A stretch of DNA of 64,000 bases from Laguncularia racemosa (taxonomy: Eukaryota > Streptophyta > Magnoliopsida > Myrtales > Combretaceae), in the NCBI GenBank assembly GCA_037954665.1, contig JBBMOL010000097.1, forward strand, positions 806,001 through 870,000. The letters are read 5' to 3'. The translations under genes and the position numbers were made by a program. Under the pieces are notes generated by a model. The model ran no database searches, was not told where the DNA came from, and saw only the letters and a program-made list of their open reading frames with translations. Every line of letters starts with the position of its first letter. Positions within the stretch are counted from its first letter, which is position 1. This document shows positions 35,184 to 47,639 of this stretch, one piece after another.

Positions 35184-36613
35184 TGACTCCCAATCTTTTG
35201 TGAACGCTTTTCTGGTCACAAGTTTGTGCGTTAAGATACATTTTACGGTGATGGATTTTGATTTGATGTGGATGGAGTAGGAAAAGGTACACCTAGATAT
35301 TGCACTGTCCTATAAAATAAGTTTATTTGATATAGTGCTAATGATTTTTTTGATAAAGAAATATGCTCACTGCTCTTTTTCCTTTATATATATATATATA
35401 TATATATATTAGGGTAGAATAGGGTAAATAAATAAATAATAATAATGATTGTTGAAGTTTACTATAATAAGAAGTCGTATTAATTTAATTTTAATTAAAG
35501 GTCTGTGACGCCTTTTCATTAATAAATAAGAATTTCCCTAGAGTCTCATTTTAAGATTTAAACTTTCTTCAATAGTTGTTGCTTTTTATTTTGTTTGTTA
35601 GTGAGCTTTTCTCCAAACAAAATCCTAGTTTTATTTTGTAATTGAACCTAAATTTTTTTGGGATTAATATTACCAATATTTATATAAGAGATGTGTCCAT
35701 TTTGAAATTAGATATTTAGATCCCCATTTCTTTTAGTTTAGATTTACTTTATTATTTTCGTATGATATGTAGCTCTGTTTGGATGCAATTCAATAAATAA
35801 ATTCTATATTCTCTAAAAATAATAAATAAGAACGTCAAATGTATGTATAGTTCGACTGCCGGTACAAAGACAAAATTTTCCCTCTCGTCATTAAAATTTT
35901 ATGTATGGCAATAGGAACACGTATATAGCTTTTGCTTCGGAGTATAAATCATGTGTATCTTAAATACTAGACTATGTTTTTATGTATTAAAAATACTTAT
36001 GACTTAAATTAAGATATTTAAGATGTGAATCGCCTTAAAATAACAGTTGATTTTAAGTTTTTTTTTTTTAAGAATAAATGTCATATTTGGTATCTCAATT
36101 ATATCTATTTTTATAATTAACTAACTAAAGTTTTAAAATGTTAATTTACTATATAAATTTTTATTTTATTTTTTGCAATTAAATACCTAAACTTTATTTT
36201 TTTTCTTATAATCAACTATTTAAATTTTACTAATTTTTATAATAAATTACTTCTTTCAGGTATTATAAATAATCTTGAAAATTTTATAAGTAATAAATCG
36301 ATACTTTTAAATTTCAGTTAATTAATCGCAAAAATAAAAAAAAGCTTGAATATTAAATGTGACATTAATCCTTTTTTAGTACTCAAACCGAATAACATTC
36401 CTCCATGTAAATTCATCCTTGCAAAAAAATATATTAATTAAATGGCCTCCTAACATTTTTTTTACCCTTATTTAAATAATAGAGTTTATAATTTTTTATT
36501 TTAAGTTTTCTTTTGTCTCCAATTCTTTATCTCAATTTTCTCTCTCTTAATTCCTTTCCTTTTTTTTTTTCTCTAAACGTAGCATAAAGCTTGTGACTTT
36601 TGCCACTTGAGAT
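35184..36613. other. Intergenic DNA with a TA microsatellite
   Basis: Contains about twelve TA units (about 35385-35408). Otherwise AT-rich with no gene. A GCTCTGTTTGGATGCAATTC at about 35773-35791 resembles a MITE terminus but no partner end was found. Confidence 0.5.
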
Positions 36614-36616
36614 TAA

Positions 36617-37250
36617 CGGCTTGTTTATTTCGCTGAATGAAATAAGATTGGAATGGAATAACTATTACGGCGAATTAATATGATAATGTTTACTTAGATA
36701 TAATGGAATAAAGACTACATTGTTTACTTAATTGAATAAGGAAAGAAATAAGGATAAAATAAAGGACATGGGCAGATCTACAGTCGAGATCGGCAACAAC
36801 GGGGGTAGATCTACGATTGGAAGGCTGAATAGAAGCAGCTATGACAGAGCTAGCAATGACCATAGTGAGGGACGATCGAGATCGGCGACGACGGGCAGAA
36901 CGAGGAATAATGCACGAGGTCTGGTGGCAGATCTACGACAACAAGGGATGAGCGAGGTTGCACGAAGACGACGATGATGGCTGACCACAGCGAGGACGAC
37001 GATGATGGTAGATGCATGAATGAGGTTACACGAGGACCGACGTTTCCACCGACAATAAGCTAATCGACGTTTAAATCAACAATGACGACTAACGGTGAAT
37101 AGCACCGAATTGCTATTACGGGGAATGAGGGAAGGAATGGCGATTCGAGATTTTGTGGAATTGCAATTCTGTGAAGTAAACAACATAATAGTCATTCCAC
37201 ACGTAATAGATCCGTAATGAAATAACTATTATGTTCAAGTAAACGTGCCA
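36617..37250. mobile_element. Nonautonomous Harbinger-like element, 634 bp
   Basis: Left terminus CGGCTTGTTTATTT and inverted right terminus TGGCACGTTTACTT agree at ten of fourteen positions. Both flanks carry TAA (36614-36616 and 37251-37253), the PIF/Harbinger 3-bp duplication. Subterminal TGTTTACTT motifs occur on the left (near 36687 and 36720) and inverted on the right (near 37175 and 37237). The AT-rich termini enclose a markedly GC-richer core (about 36770-37150) with repeated GATCTAC/CGACGA words. An open frame at 36732-36977 is Arg/Gly-rich without a known domain and is not called a gene. Confidence 0.68.
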
Positions 37251-39840
37251 TAAATGTAGGTACGATTCAAGTCAAACGACCCTAGACTTGCCATTGCCTA
37301 CTGTGTCGGTCATCCATAATCTACCCATGGGGCAATTATGAACCTACCCTTAAACTTACCAGGTTTGAGTGGGTATGCCGATAAAATAATAATAATAATA
37401 ATAAATAAATAAATAAATAAAGCATGTGGCGCTTGCAATTTGCAAGCAATAATTTACAATGCTCAAATTGAGTTTTAATGACAACAAATCTAAATGGGCA
37501 AACATGTCTAAAGTAAATAAGAAGAAAAAAAATCAACCATTTCATGCCTGGAGTCCCCATTTGTAGAGGTTCAACAATTTACACACATACACATGAAAGT
37601 GATACTATATAACCTATCTTAGAATTGTTTGTTAATACTTTTCTTATTTTCATTTTAAAATGTCTCTCATATTAATATTTTTTCATATATTAATAAATAT
37701 TTCAACTTTTCTACAGCATCATATTGTTATAAATATTAATATCTTTTTATGTGATACTATTTATATCATTCCTTTGAAAAAGGAAAAAACTCTTCACAAA
37801 TTAAGCAAATGATTGGAATAAAAGGAAATATAGAATTCAAGAGTTAAAGATAGATGAAAACTAGAATTCTCGTAATGTTTTTTCATTTCACTTTTAATGG
37901 AATATGATATTTCTAAACTTTAAAAATGCATGATTTTTTTTTTGAAAATAAAATAATAATACTTACTATCACTTTTTTATGTTGTCGATTATGTATGTGC
38001 AAGTTGTCTACATCCTTAACTTACATAAAATATTGCTACCTAATATTGCTCTGGTGCAACAACTTGCTTGAGCATTTATACCATTCAAGAAAAATTTAGG
38101 AAGCTCAAGCATGTCATTGAACCAAAGCAAATTGGGTAGCAAAATTTTCATGCAAGTTGGGGATGCCAATCATATACATGTTACCGATCTAGTTAGCGAC
38201 ATAAAAAGTAATAATAAAAATGATTATAATATACATTTAGCTTGGAAAAAATTTCATACTTAATTCCAAAATTAGAAGTACCTTATGACCTCAATATTGG
38301 AATCAATGGAATATTAAAGGAATCATCTCTACCACCATCTAATTCTTAAACTTGATTTTCTTCTTCATTGGAATCTCTTACTTTAACATTTCACGTTATG
38401 TAAGAGAATAATTACTTTAATCTAATGTATAAGAGTAATGCCATTTGAATGTAAACTAATGATTATTGCATTACGAGTTATAGAGCTGTAAAATTTTTTA
38501 ATATAAAGAAAATATTGGCATTAGTAAGGAATGAAATTATGTGCATCTTAATTATTATTACTTTTTCATGTAAGAGTGATTGTAATATATTGTTTATTTT
38601 TTATACTTTTGTATGTTTTTATAAAACCAGTAGTACTCTCATGTATCTATATTATTCATAAATATTGATCTAATTAAATTTATTGCACTTCAATGAGACA
38701 ATTTAAGCTGATCGGTTGTCCATTTTTAGTATGAGAGGCAATATGGTTTTTAATAAAGAGACAAATGCAAAAAAAGAAAAAGAAAGAAAGAAAGAAAAGG
38801 GTAAGCAGAAATAGGAGCAGTTACTTTCTTGTTACAAAAAGTTAAAAAAAAAATAAAAAGGACCGATTCATAGGTCATAAAGTCGTGACCCAAACTACCG
38901 AGGAAGGTACCTTATGGCTTAACATCCTCCATAGCATTCTAGTCCATAGATAGTTGAAGGGTGTAAACCAGACCATAGAGAGCCACTATAGTTTTACGAG
39001 TAAGATGATCCCATTTTATAGGTTTTAGGATATTACTTTAACATCTTAGGAAACGTTTATTTTATTTTGAAAATTTTTTAAGAGTGTTTCTTAGTTTTTT
39101 TTTTTTTTAATTTTTACGAGTCACATATTATTATTACTTTTAAACTAATGACTTTAATAATATTTTTTAAGTTATTTTAGAAGAGTGTAATTTATAGTGA
39201 AAATAAATAAAAAGAGTAGCCATTGCATATTGCAAAGGTTAAAAACGAATTTGCCATTGGATATATTGATTATTGAACTGCTAAAAATACGTGGGCCATT
39301 GGCTTGCCTTGTGCAACAGCTGATAAGCATCCATCGACGACGTTGACATGGTCGAGCTTTATAAAAAGGGGAAAGAATAAGTAGGATGGTCCTTATCAGA
39401 GAACCGCTTTCCAAGAAGAAACTTTTATTTATTCTACACAGCAATGATGTTGCTTTACCTGATTCCATAATATTATAATTATCCTATCCCACATAGCTGC
39501 AAGATGATTGTGTACTTCATCATTCGAGGTTAGAGCATGGGAACTTACTGGAACTTTAATCACGTCTCTGACAATTTGATGCATACTTATCTTGATGGTC
39601 GGAAAAATTATTAATATTATCGTAATAAATATTTAAAATATTAATTACGCTCTCAATACGAAAATAAAAAGATAAATAGTAAACGTTTTCCTATAATATT
39701 GTAACTATTTAAGAATCATTTCACTTATTATCCTATTTAGCTTCTTACAATATCACTATTACTGTTTTCAAAGTAAATAGTTGAGCACTTGAATGATACA
39801 CTTAAGAAAGAGTTTTTATATGAATATAAAAAAATTTATA
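37251..39840. other. Intergenic AT-rich DNA
   Basis: Holds an AAT/AAAT microsatellite at 37385-37420 and an AAAG run near 38775-38800. No gene or recognisable transposon protein. A GC-richer patch at 39280-39480 has a TATA-like CTTTATAAAAAGGGG (39357-39371) but no coding sequence after it. Confidence 0.5.
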
Positions 39841-41200
39841 TCTAATAACTTTCGGCAAGCATCTCAATTATTAGGATGCAAAGGAAAGTCTAATTTGTAT
39901 ATCATCATAAAACTATACCATATATCTTTATAGGAAATTATACTTTGTAAAAATTCATATATTAAATTCAATTTATATTGTACATCTTATTTAAATTTTT
40001 TAGGTCTTAGTTGATTATCTACACAAAATTTTTGTCACACCTTATTTATGAAAAGATTATCTAATATAAAATCAATGAGCATTTTTATAAGAAATAATTT
40101 AAAATCTAAAATTATCTTATCAACTTTGATGTATAAATTCAATATGTAATATGCACAGCTAATGTGAAAAATGGTCCTACTAAGGCAAGGTTAGCAAAGA
40201 TTTTGAAATTCCACAATTGATACAATGTTAGTTGCAGCGTTATCAAAACTAATAGAATTTTTTCTTTCTTTTTTTTTTCTTACACAATATTAATCTAAAA
40301 TAAGAATTATTCTAAAAATACTTTGAATGGTATGACAATCATTAAATTTGTGAAGTGATAACAGTATTTTATGCAGTATCCATGATTCATCTATCCAATA
40401 TATAGTTGTTCCCATGTATGAATCTTGTTACCACTAATTTGTCCATATATCAACACATATTGACACGTGCATCTAAGGTGTTAAACTTAAATTTAAGTTT
40501 TTGTTTACCAAAGTGGTATTGTTTAATAATATCTCTACGCATGGTTGACGAAGAAAATACATGTGCACTAGGACTTATAGTTCCTTATTCATAGCTCCTT
40601 TAGACCAAATTAAGCCATGCACTAAATGAAAGATACATACTTGCCATTATTCGAATCAAACCTTATTTTTACTTCTCAACACCGTATCGAAATAGTGATA
40701 TCGGATCCTATATAGAGTGCCTGATCGAGATTTGTTGCTATAACTTATCCAACCTGTACTTTGTCGGATGTTTGGATCTCATGTGTTTGGTGAATGTGCC
40801 ATATTCATCTTCTTTTTTCCATGTGTAACTTGCATTACAATAGTTACAAAATGCTTGGATCTTGCCACTTTATGAAAATACTTAGTAAAAATTTCAAATT
40901 TACAAGATATAAGGGGCAAACCTTGTTAACTTCCACTAGCTTCTTATTCTTCCATTTGCTCTTATGGAGGTTGCATTTCTTTATCTTGAGAATTTTGTAA
41001 ACCGTATTGTGATTGCGACAGTAATACATGATTGAAATCAGGTGGTAGAATAGGTTGATTTAAATTAAATTAATTGGCCTTGTCATCATTGAAATCGTGA
41101 CACTCAAACTCGTCATCTACATCATGAATATATTATTGTGGCTTTTCTATTGCTTTTCTCTTACCTTTATTTTTCTTGCTTTTGTTAGAGTTAGAACTAA
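39840..41200 (-). pseudogene. hAT-superfamily transposase relic (BED zinc finger type)
   Basis: Read right to left on the minus strand. A Lys-rich KNKGKRKAIEK block (about 41180-41145) is followed by a BED zinc finger, CNYCNASYTW then GTFTKHMRSKHP, near 40855-40760, with C-x2-C and H-x4-H in place. Further on come MRRDIIKQYHFGKQKLKFKF (40540-40480), a VDIWTN block, GTTIYWIDESWILHKILLSL (about 40405-40350), a SFDNAATNIVSI block (near 40255-40215), HISCAYYILNLYIKVDKIIL (about 40175-40105), and a RPKKFK..VQYKLNLIYEFL block near 40015-39950. These match, in order, the hAT (Ac-like) transposase layout, including the D-x-A-x-N, C-x2-H-x-L-N-L and R-W-N-S-T-Y regions. Frameshifts and stops break it. 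No TIRs were located. Confidence 0.75.
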
Positions 41201-44200
41201 TAATACGATAGAAAAAAGTTAATCATTTTTATATAAAACGAAAATAAACTAGTAGCACATATAGTGTTAAATAACATAAATAAGAAAATTATTTCAACTA
41301 TAATGAAAACAAAAATTTCTATGAGAAGTTAGAGTGGAAGAGGAAAAAAAAATATTTAGCATGACAACAACGATAAAGACTTAAGCAAGTAAATAGTAAT
41401 ATATTGCGAAATTTGAAGACAAACGTTGAGCATAGAAAGGGAAATTTTTTTTTTTCTAAATTTTCTTGTGTTTTTCTTCTTTTTTGTTGCCTTTTATATT
41501 ATGAAATGTGAATGTTTCACTTTGATGTTTCAATTTAAATTTGTGTAAAGCACCTTTTATTTTTAATTTGAATTCACTGTCTCAGCAAAATAATATCGAT
41601 TTTTTACTTTTTGAGTATCCTTATATTTTCAAATTTCAATTCACAATGTATTGCCTTCCCATTTAACTGACTTTGTATTTGTCATATTTTCAGCAAAATG
41701 TTGTAGTTTCCAATTCACTTCAATAATTTCAAGCCAATGAATAATGGTGACTCAATGTCATTTTGGCTTTTCTTGGAGACTTGCACTTGAGAATATATTC
41801 TCTGGACAATTTGCTCTCTGTTCATGAGTCAATGGCTATTGTGTATTTCCTCTCACCTCTCTTCTCCCATGTGAAAGTGACTTTGAGGTGTTGATTTTTT
41901 GTCCTTTTTTTTTAAATTTTATTTTAGTTTTTTTTTTTTAAATGCAGTTTGAAACTGTTGGTTCTAGCACTGGTTGTAACCCATGCTGGTGGTCCATGGT
42001 TTCGGTTCGATTCACGGTTCCAAATTGGACCATGAGGGTGTTTACTCCTTTTCTCATTATAATTAGTAAAAAAAAAAAAAAATCAAATAATTCGATCTTT
42101 TGAATCTAGCTTATCCAGAAAAATGAAAAAAAAATTATACTTTATAAAAGCCCACGTATAGTAAGATTAATTGAAATGAGCTGATATGTTCAATGTAATT
42201 AAGGTTCAAGATCAAGAACGTCAAAAATTTTTAAAAAAAGAAGAAGATTTATTTAATTCATTTACTCAGCTATTTGAAAAAAAAAAACAAGAAGAAGATA
42301 GTATTGATTATTTTTTAAACTTCAAGGGTTTATGCAATTTACTTCTTCTTCTTCTTTTCTTTCTTTTTCTTTCTTTTTTTTTGAGTTTAGAGATTGTTTA
42401 ATCTTAGTTAAATTTCAAAAAAATTGTGCCATCTTAATAAATTTATTAACTTCTTAGAAGATTGTTTGTAATTAGCAATTTTATTTGAATTCTTTTTTAG
42501 ACTTCAATTTTGATGTCAAAGTTAAGGTAATTTAATAGTTTGAGAGTACAGGGAGTTGGGTAGTGTTTTCTTCTTCAAATTATAGTTGCTTAGGATGCTT
42601 TCCAATTTTCATAGTAATGTTTGTACACTCTGATTGCACTTAAGGATGCTCCCACAATAAATTCTAAGTCAGCATTCCCAGTACGATTTCGAGTAGTATT
42701 CTACTAGGAAAGTGGGACACCATCCAATCTTCTAATATCTCATTTTTGTTTCGGTATGCTTAACTACTTTGGAGTTCTTATGAGATCCGGTACATTGTAT
42801 ATTAGTCTGATTGCATCCATAATATCGCTAAATATTATTAATAGTTGAAATTGTATAAAACAAAATGATATTTTAGTGTAATATTTAATATCACTAAAAT
42901 AATCACTTAAATAACTATTAATTTTTTATTTTTATAATAGAGATATACGACTATAATATGACCAACTATCTTTAAGCGTATGAACCACTTTAAAAGGCTC
43001 ATGCACCGTTTAAGAATAATTTGCGTTATGTTATATAGGTAACCCTAAGAAGTGTCATTGCTAGAATTTGAATTAGGTTAACGTGTTTTCCTTGCTCTCT
43101 TCTTTCCTTTTTTTTTTTTTAATTAAATCTATGTTATTTAATGGGCAAGAGGGTATTTAGGTTAATATCTAAAATAACCGATTTAACCTTGTCTAAAAGA
43201 ATATGAATTGCTTAAGAGGTAACACATGTATAATCATAATTGGAACTTAGAAAGTTCTATGCAATTTTGTAGTTTAAATTTTGCAATTTTTCCAGAATAT
43301 AAGAAACTAAATATTTAATTATTTATTTATTTATGTTATATTTTATTAAAAGTTTAGTGTTTATACCATTTAAGGGTGTCGGTAATATATTAATACTTTA
43401 TGTTAAGGAATCTAATGAAGTGTTTGGCTTTGGCCATTTTATTAATGCTCCTACTTCCTCAACATTTTAGGTTTTGGAGAAGAAGGAAAACGTAACAATC
43501 ATTTTCCCTGCGCAAGCAAATAGTTTAAAAAGAAAAATGGAGACAGAAAGAATAGGGCATCATAGTGAGTGTCGGCTACTCAACCGTCATATCTTTTGAA
43601 CCTCGGCATCGCGGGATTTGTCCATCAGTGTTTGCTTTGGAAGCGGTCTAAAGAACTCTTGAAGAATGGCATCTTTCAAGGGGTCAAAAGAGCAAAGCTG
43701 CATTGCTCAATAAGAGGGACGAAAATTTGCTGTATTATAATTTTAGTATATCAATATATTAAAATATATAATTATAAATTTTAATTTAAAGATAAAAATA
43801 TATAAAAATAAATAAAAAATTATATATTACATGATACATTTTAATAAATTGATATAATATAATTATAACATGATAATTTTTCATTCCATTAATAGAGGCT
43901 CAATGTGAAGGCTCCTATGGTCAATAATAATAATAATAACCTGTTAAATCCCAAATAATCATTCTTCTAGACCCTATTTTTCCTTCTTTTTTTTAACAAT
44001 TATTTACAATCTTCATTGCAGGTGAACAACCATATAATTTGTCTTGATTCGGCAATAAAGAGTTTACAGCCATCTCTCTTATTCTACGAATAAATTTGTA
44101 TCAGCCACTTCCTTTTCATCTTTCTTTTTTTTTTTTTTTTTGTAGTAATTGTTTGTTATTTTATTCCCTACATGGGATCATAACTTCTTTTTTTTTTCCC

Positions 44201-44440
44201 CCGTGTCTTATGATTGATATCTGCCTTCTTTATATCAAAGATGCTCAAAGATGTTTCCAATTCACTGAACTCGAACCCCATTTCTTATAATATAATCCAT
44301 TTTAGTACCGAGCGTACTAAGAAAAGTGCTTTTACGAAAGGTTTTTTTTTTTTTTTTTTGTCCCATCAGCACATCCTGAAAACTCCCTCCTTCCTAAATA
44401 CTATGGATAAAGTATTTTAAAAATATCCCTTAACAGTTAA
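41200..44440. other. Intergenic AT-rich DNA
   Basis: Long A and T runs; no gene recognised. A less AT-rich patch at 43480-43730 has a 71-codon frame without a known domain. Nothing else stands out. Confidence 0.5.
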
Positions 44441-44446
44441 CAATAC

Positions 44447-46624
44447 ATCATGTCGAGCCTAATTTTAGATTTTTTTAAAATTTAACTTATATTAAGTCTA
44501 ACCCACTTAATATAAATTATTCAATAGTAAAATTAATAAAAAATTATATTTTTAATTATTTTAAAAAATAAGATTCACCACCAACTTAAGTTAGAAAATA
44601 AGATAAGTTAAGGTTAATGAGGTGTATTAACCCTAACTAAGGATTGGTCTATGAATTTTTTTAAACAAATTTTGAAAAAATATTAACCAGAAAATTTAAA
44701 CTTAGGGTTATCCTATTAAAACCTAAATGGTTACCACTTGTTATTTTTTTCAAAAAAATAAATTAAAAGCTTTTTATAAATTCTCTTCACCATCACATGT
44801 ACAAAACATAATGTATATAAAGTATGAAATAAATCAAAGCAACATGAAAAATTTTAATCATTTTTTTAATTATAAATTTTCTATTCTTATTTAAAATGAA
44901 ATAAAAGAGAATAAAACTTTTGCGTTTCTACCTTAATTAAAATTGAACTAAAAAATAGGATAAAATATTTTTATGTTTTTATATTGAAATTTTAAAAGGA
45001 TAAAATATTTTTTTTGTAAATTTTTTTATGTGATAAATTGAAATTAAAAAAGAATATTTTTTTATTTTATATGTGATTTTATGTGGTTACCCCATATGTG
45101 CCTACGTACTCGCTAATCAAGATCAAACCAAAGTATTTCTGTTTTCATAAAACTTTAGTGGATTGATTAATTTTAATTATGAAAACAGGTCAGGTTTACG
45201 ATTATACTGCAAAACCTAAGGTCTACATAATGGTTCCCTCCTAATTATTTATTTTACTAAGTCATTAATTTTTTTAAATATATTTTAAATTAACTAAATT
45301 AAGCTAAGATCATTAAACTAATTATATTTATATTATTAATACTAATTTTATTAATCATACCTATTTTATTATTTAATGTTTATTTTAATAATCAATTAAG
45401 CATCAATTACAAAAAAAAGAAGAAGTAAAAAACTCTTATCGGGTCACGGGTTAGATACGGTTTGGTGCGCAGGTCGGTTTAGGTCGGATTTAAGTCAGAT
45501 TTACGGGTCTGATATGGTCGCGAGTCGTCGATGCAAACAAGGGTAGTGGCATGAGGCATCTCCGGTGGTTGTTGAAGCATCATGAAGTCGTCAACTAGCT
45601 AGTTTGACTACGAGAAGCACAATGGCGGTGACAGTTTCTTCTTAATCTTAATGCAGGCAGTGGTTTGCAGGTAACCCATCGGAGGTCAAATTTGCGTTTT
45701 CTAATCTAACTTGTTGAAAGCAAAGATGGAGTTTTTCTAAATCTATGTCACCTAAGGAATCTATTGTTGCTTGGATTGCAGTCTGTAGTTGCACAAGTGT
45801 GGAGGAAATCTAGAGAGAAGATGGAGTGTGGGTATTGATGCCTTAAAGAGAGAAAGCTTTCATGGACTCTTGTTTTCTTTTCTTTTTTTAGTTTTTTTTC
45901 CTTTATTTGTTCATCCTCACCTCTATTTATAGGTACATAAGGATTGAGTGGGATAAATTCAAATCGCAACACTTAAACTCATTTTTATCTCTTTGAGATT
46001 TAATCTTATTTTTATTTTTTTTTTCTTCTTGTTGATTCATATAAGAGATTTGATAAAATCCATTTAGTTTTGTTTGGATTTAGAATAGCAATCGTTTTGT
46101 GATCTTTTTCCCGTTGCTTTTTTTTTTTTTTCTGTATATTTTTCGACCCCTATCCAAGGATGGAGATGATCATGTGCCTTGCACATGACTTACTCTAACC
46201 AACCGGATGCAGCCATGTGGTAGTTAGGAAGGGAAAAAAAAGAAAAGAAAATGGCACAAAGTGCCTCTCGTAAGGTTCAAACTCGTGACCAACATCTCCT
46301 ACGCATACATCCAAGCGCACACACAAACCAATTGAGCTAGCCCTTTTTCTTGATTTTTTATTATAATCAATTTGTATTTAAGCTATTAGTCTTAATTAAT
46401 TTTTATTGATTTGAGGTTCTCGAGCTTAATTTAGAGACTCATATTTTCTTAATTTTGTTGAAAATTTTATTATTATTTTTTGTTACTTGTTATTATTATT
46501 ATTTTATTTAATTTTTATTATCTCATAAACCAAGCTTTTATTATTATTATTGTTATTTATTTTCATTTATTTATTATTATTTAAAACAAATCTAGATAAG
46601 GAGAAAAATGGGGTGATATATACA
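44447..46624 (-). mobile_element. Long LTR-like element, copy 1 (about 2.2 kb)
   Basis: Collinear with 55505-57557 through scattered conserved blocks: GTCGAGCCTAATTTT (44453), CCTATTAAAACCTAAATGG, GTGCCTACGTACTCGCTAAT (about 45098), CTTTAGTGGATTGATTAATT, GATTGAGTGGGATAAATTCA (about 45941) and the end GGGGTGATATATACA. On the minus strand it would start TGTATATATCACCCC at 46624 and carries CTATAAATAGAGG (about 45932-45920) as a TATA box, so the LTR points leftwards. No internal region or partner LTR is attached. The left end is approximate. Confidence 0.65.
46234..46345 (-). ncRNA. tRNA-like Pol III module in LTR-like copy 1
   Basis: On the minus strand an A box TAGCTCAATTGG (46339-46328) and a B box GAGTTTGAACC (46284-46274) are 55 nt apart start to start. 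T-runs (46251-46248, 46246-46243, 46241-46234) come 23 nt and more after the B box. This is the arrangement of a tRNA-derived Pol III transcription unit. It does not fold obviously as a canonical tRNA and transcription is not shown. Confidence 0.5.
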
Positions 46625-47639
46625 TATATATATTCATTATTCATTACAAGAAAGAAAAAGAAGTCAATTTTATCAGTGGTTTTGATATAGATTTTGAAAA
46701 AGATAAATAAGTTTGTCTTGGTCTCATTGTCCAGCATCAATCACTATGATCTAGGTACATGGCAACAATTAAATTAATATGACTTCTAGAAATTGGGATT
46801 CATCCTTTTTAAGAAAATGTTGTAGAAAATTTATTATTTGTGGTCCTTATGTGGTATTGATATAGTAAACTTAGATAAATTTCATTTATTTTTTATTTGT
46901 TCATAAAAATACATTTATATATGTTCATATCTGTTATTAAAAATTATTTTCAATTTAGCGATTGTATATTGTTTACTCACATTAGATTTTTCTTTTATTT
47001 GTTTTAAGTATATTATTGAAGTTTTCTATAATGTTTAAATTATCTGTTATTTCTTAGCCAAAAAGTTTAGATTTTTAACTTTAATGGCACCGGAACCCAA
47101 TCACTTTAAGATATTAAACGAGATAAAGACTTGATTATACTGATATGTATTTTTATCCAAATACTTAAATATATAAAATCTCACTTTAAGTTATTAAATG
47201 AGATAAAGAATTGATAATATTTATATGTATTTTATCCAAATACTTAAATATAAAAAATCTCTAATAATATTGGATACTTTTATGTAACATAGATTTAGAA
47301 GCTTATATCTTTTTTTTTTCTTTTTTTCTTTTTTGTTTGATAAAAGAAGCTTTTGTTATTGATACCATAATTTTTCGAATTAATGCCCGAATTTGCTACA
47401 ATAATCTTTACGTAGTTTGGAAACTTGCCACCAAAAACGTATGAATTCAATTAAATTCCTACTAAAATGAAAGGATGTAATTTATTTCCATTAACTTTGT
47501 AATTTCTATTTAATATTATCTTTAATATCTATCTATCATAATATATAGATTAAAAAATTTTATCTTTTCAATAAAAATTTCAACACTTTTTTCAATAGAT
47601 ATTATTATTATTATTATTATTACCTTTTCTTCTTTATCA
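46625..47639. other. Intergenic AT-rich DNA with an 80-bp tandem repeat
   Basis: Two adjacent copies, 47101-47180 and 47181-47259, both start TCACTTTAAG and end with an AATACTTAAATAT..ATC block. A TTA microsatellite lies at about 47601-47623. No gene. Confidence 0.7.

Noticed and set aside
36732..36977. 81-codon Arg/Gly/Ser-rich open frame
   Set aside because: It lies inside the Harbinger-like element, has no domain and its composition follows from the GC-rich repeated core.
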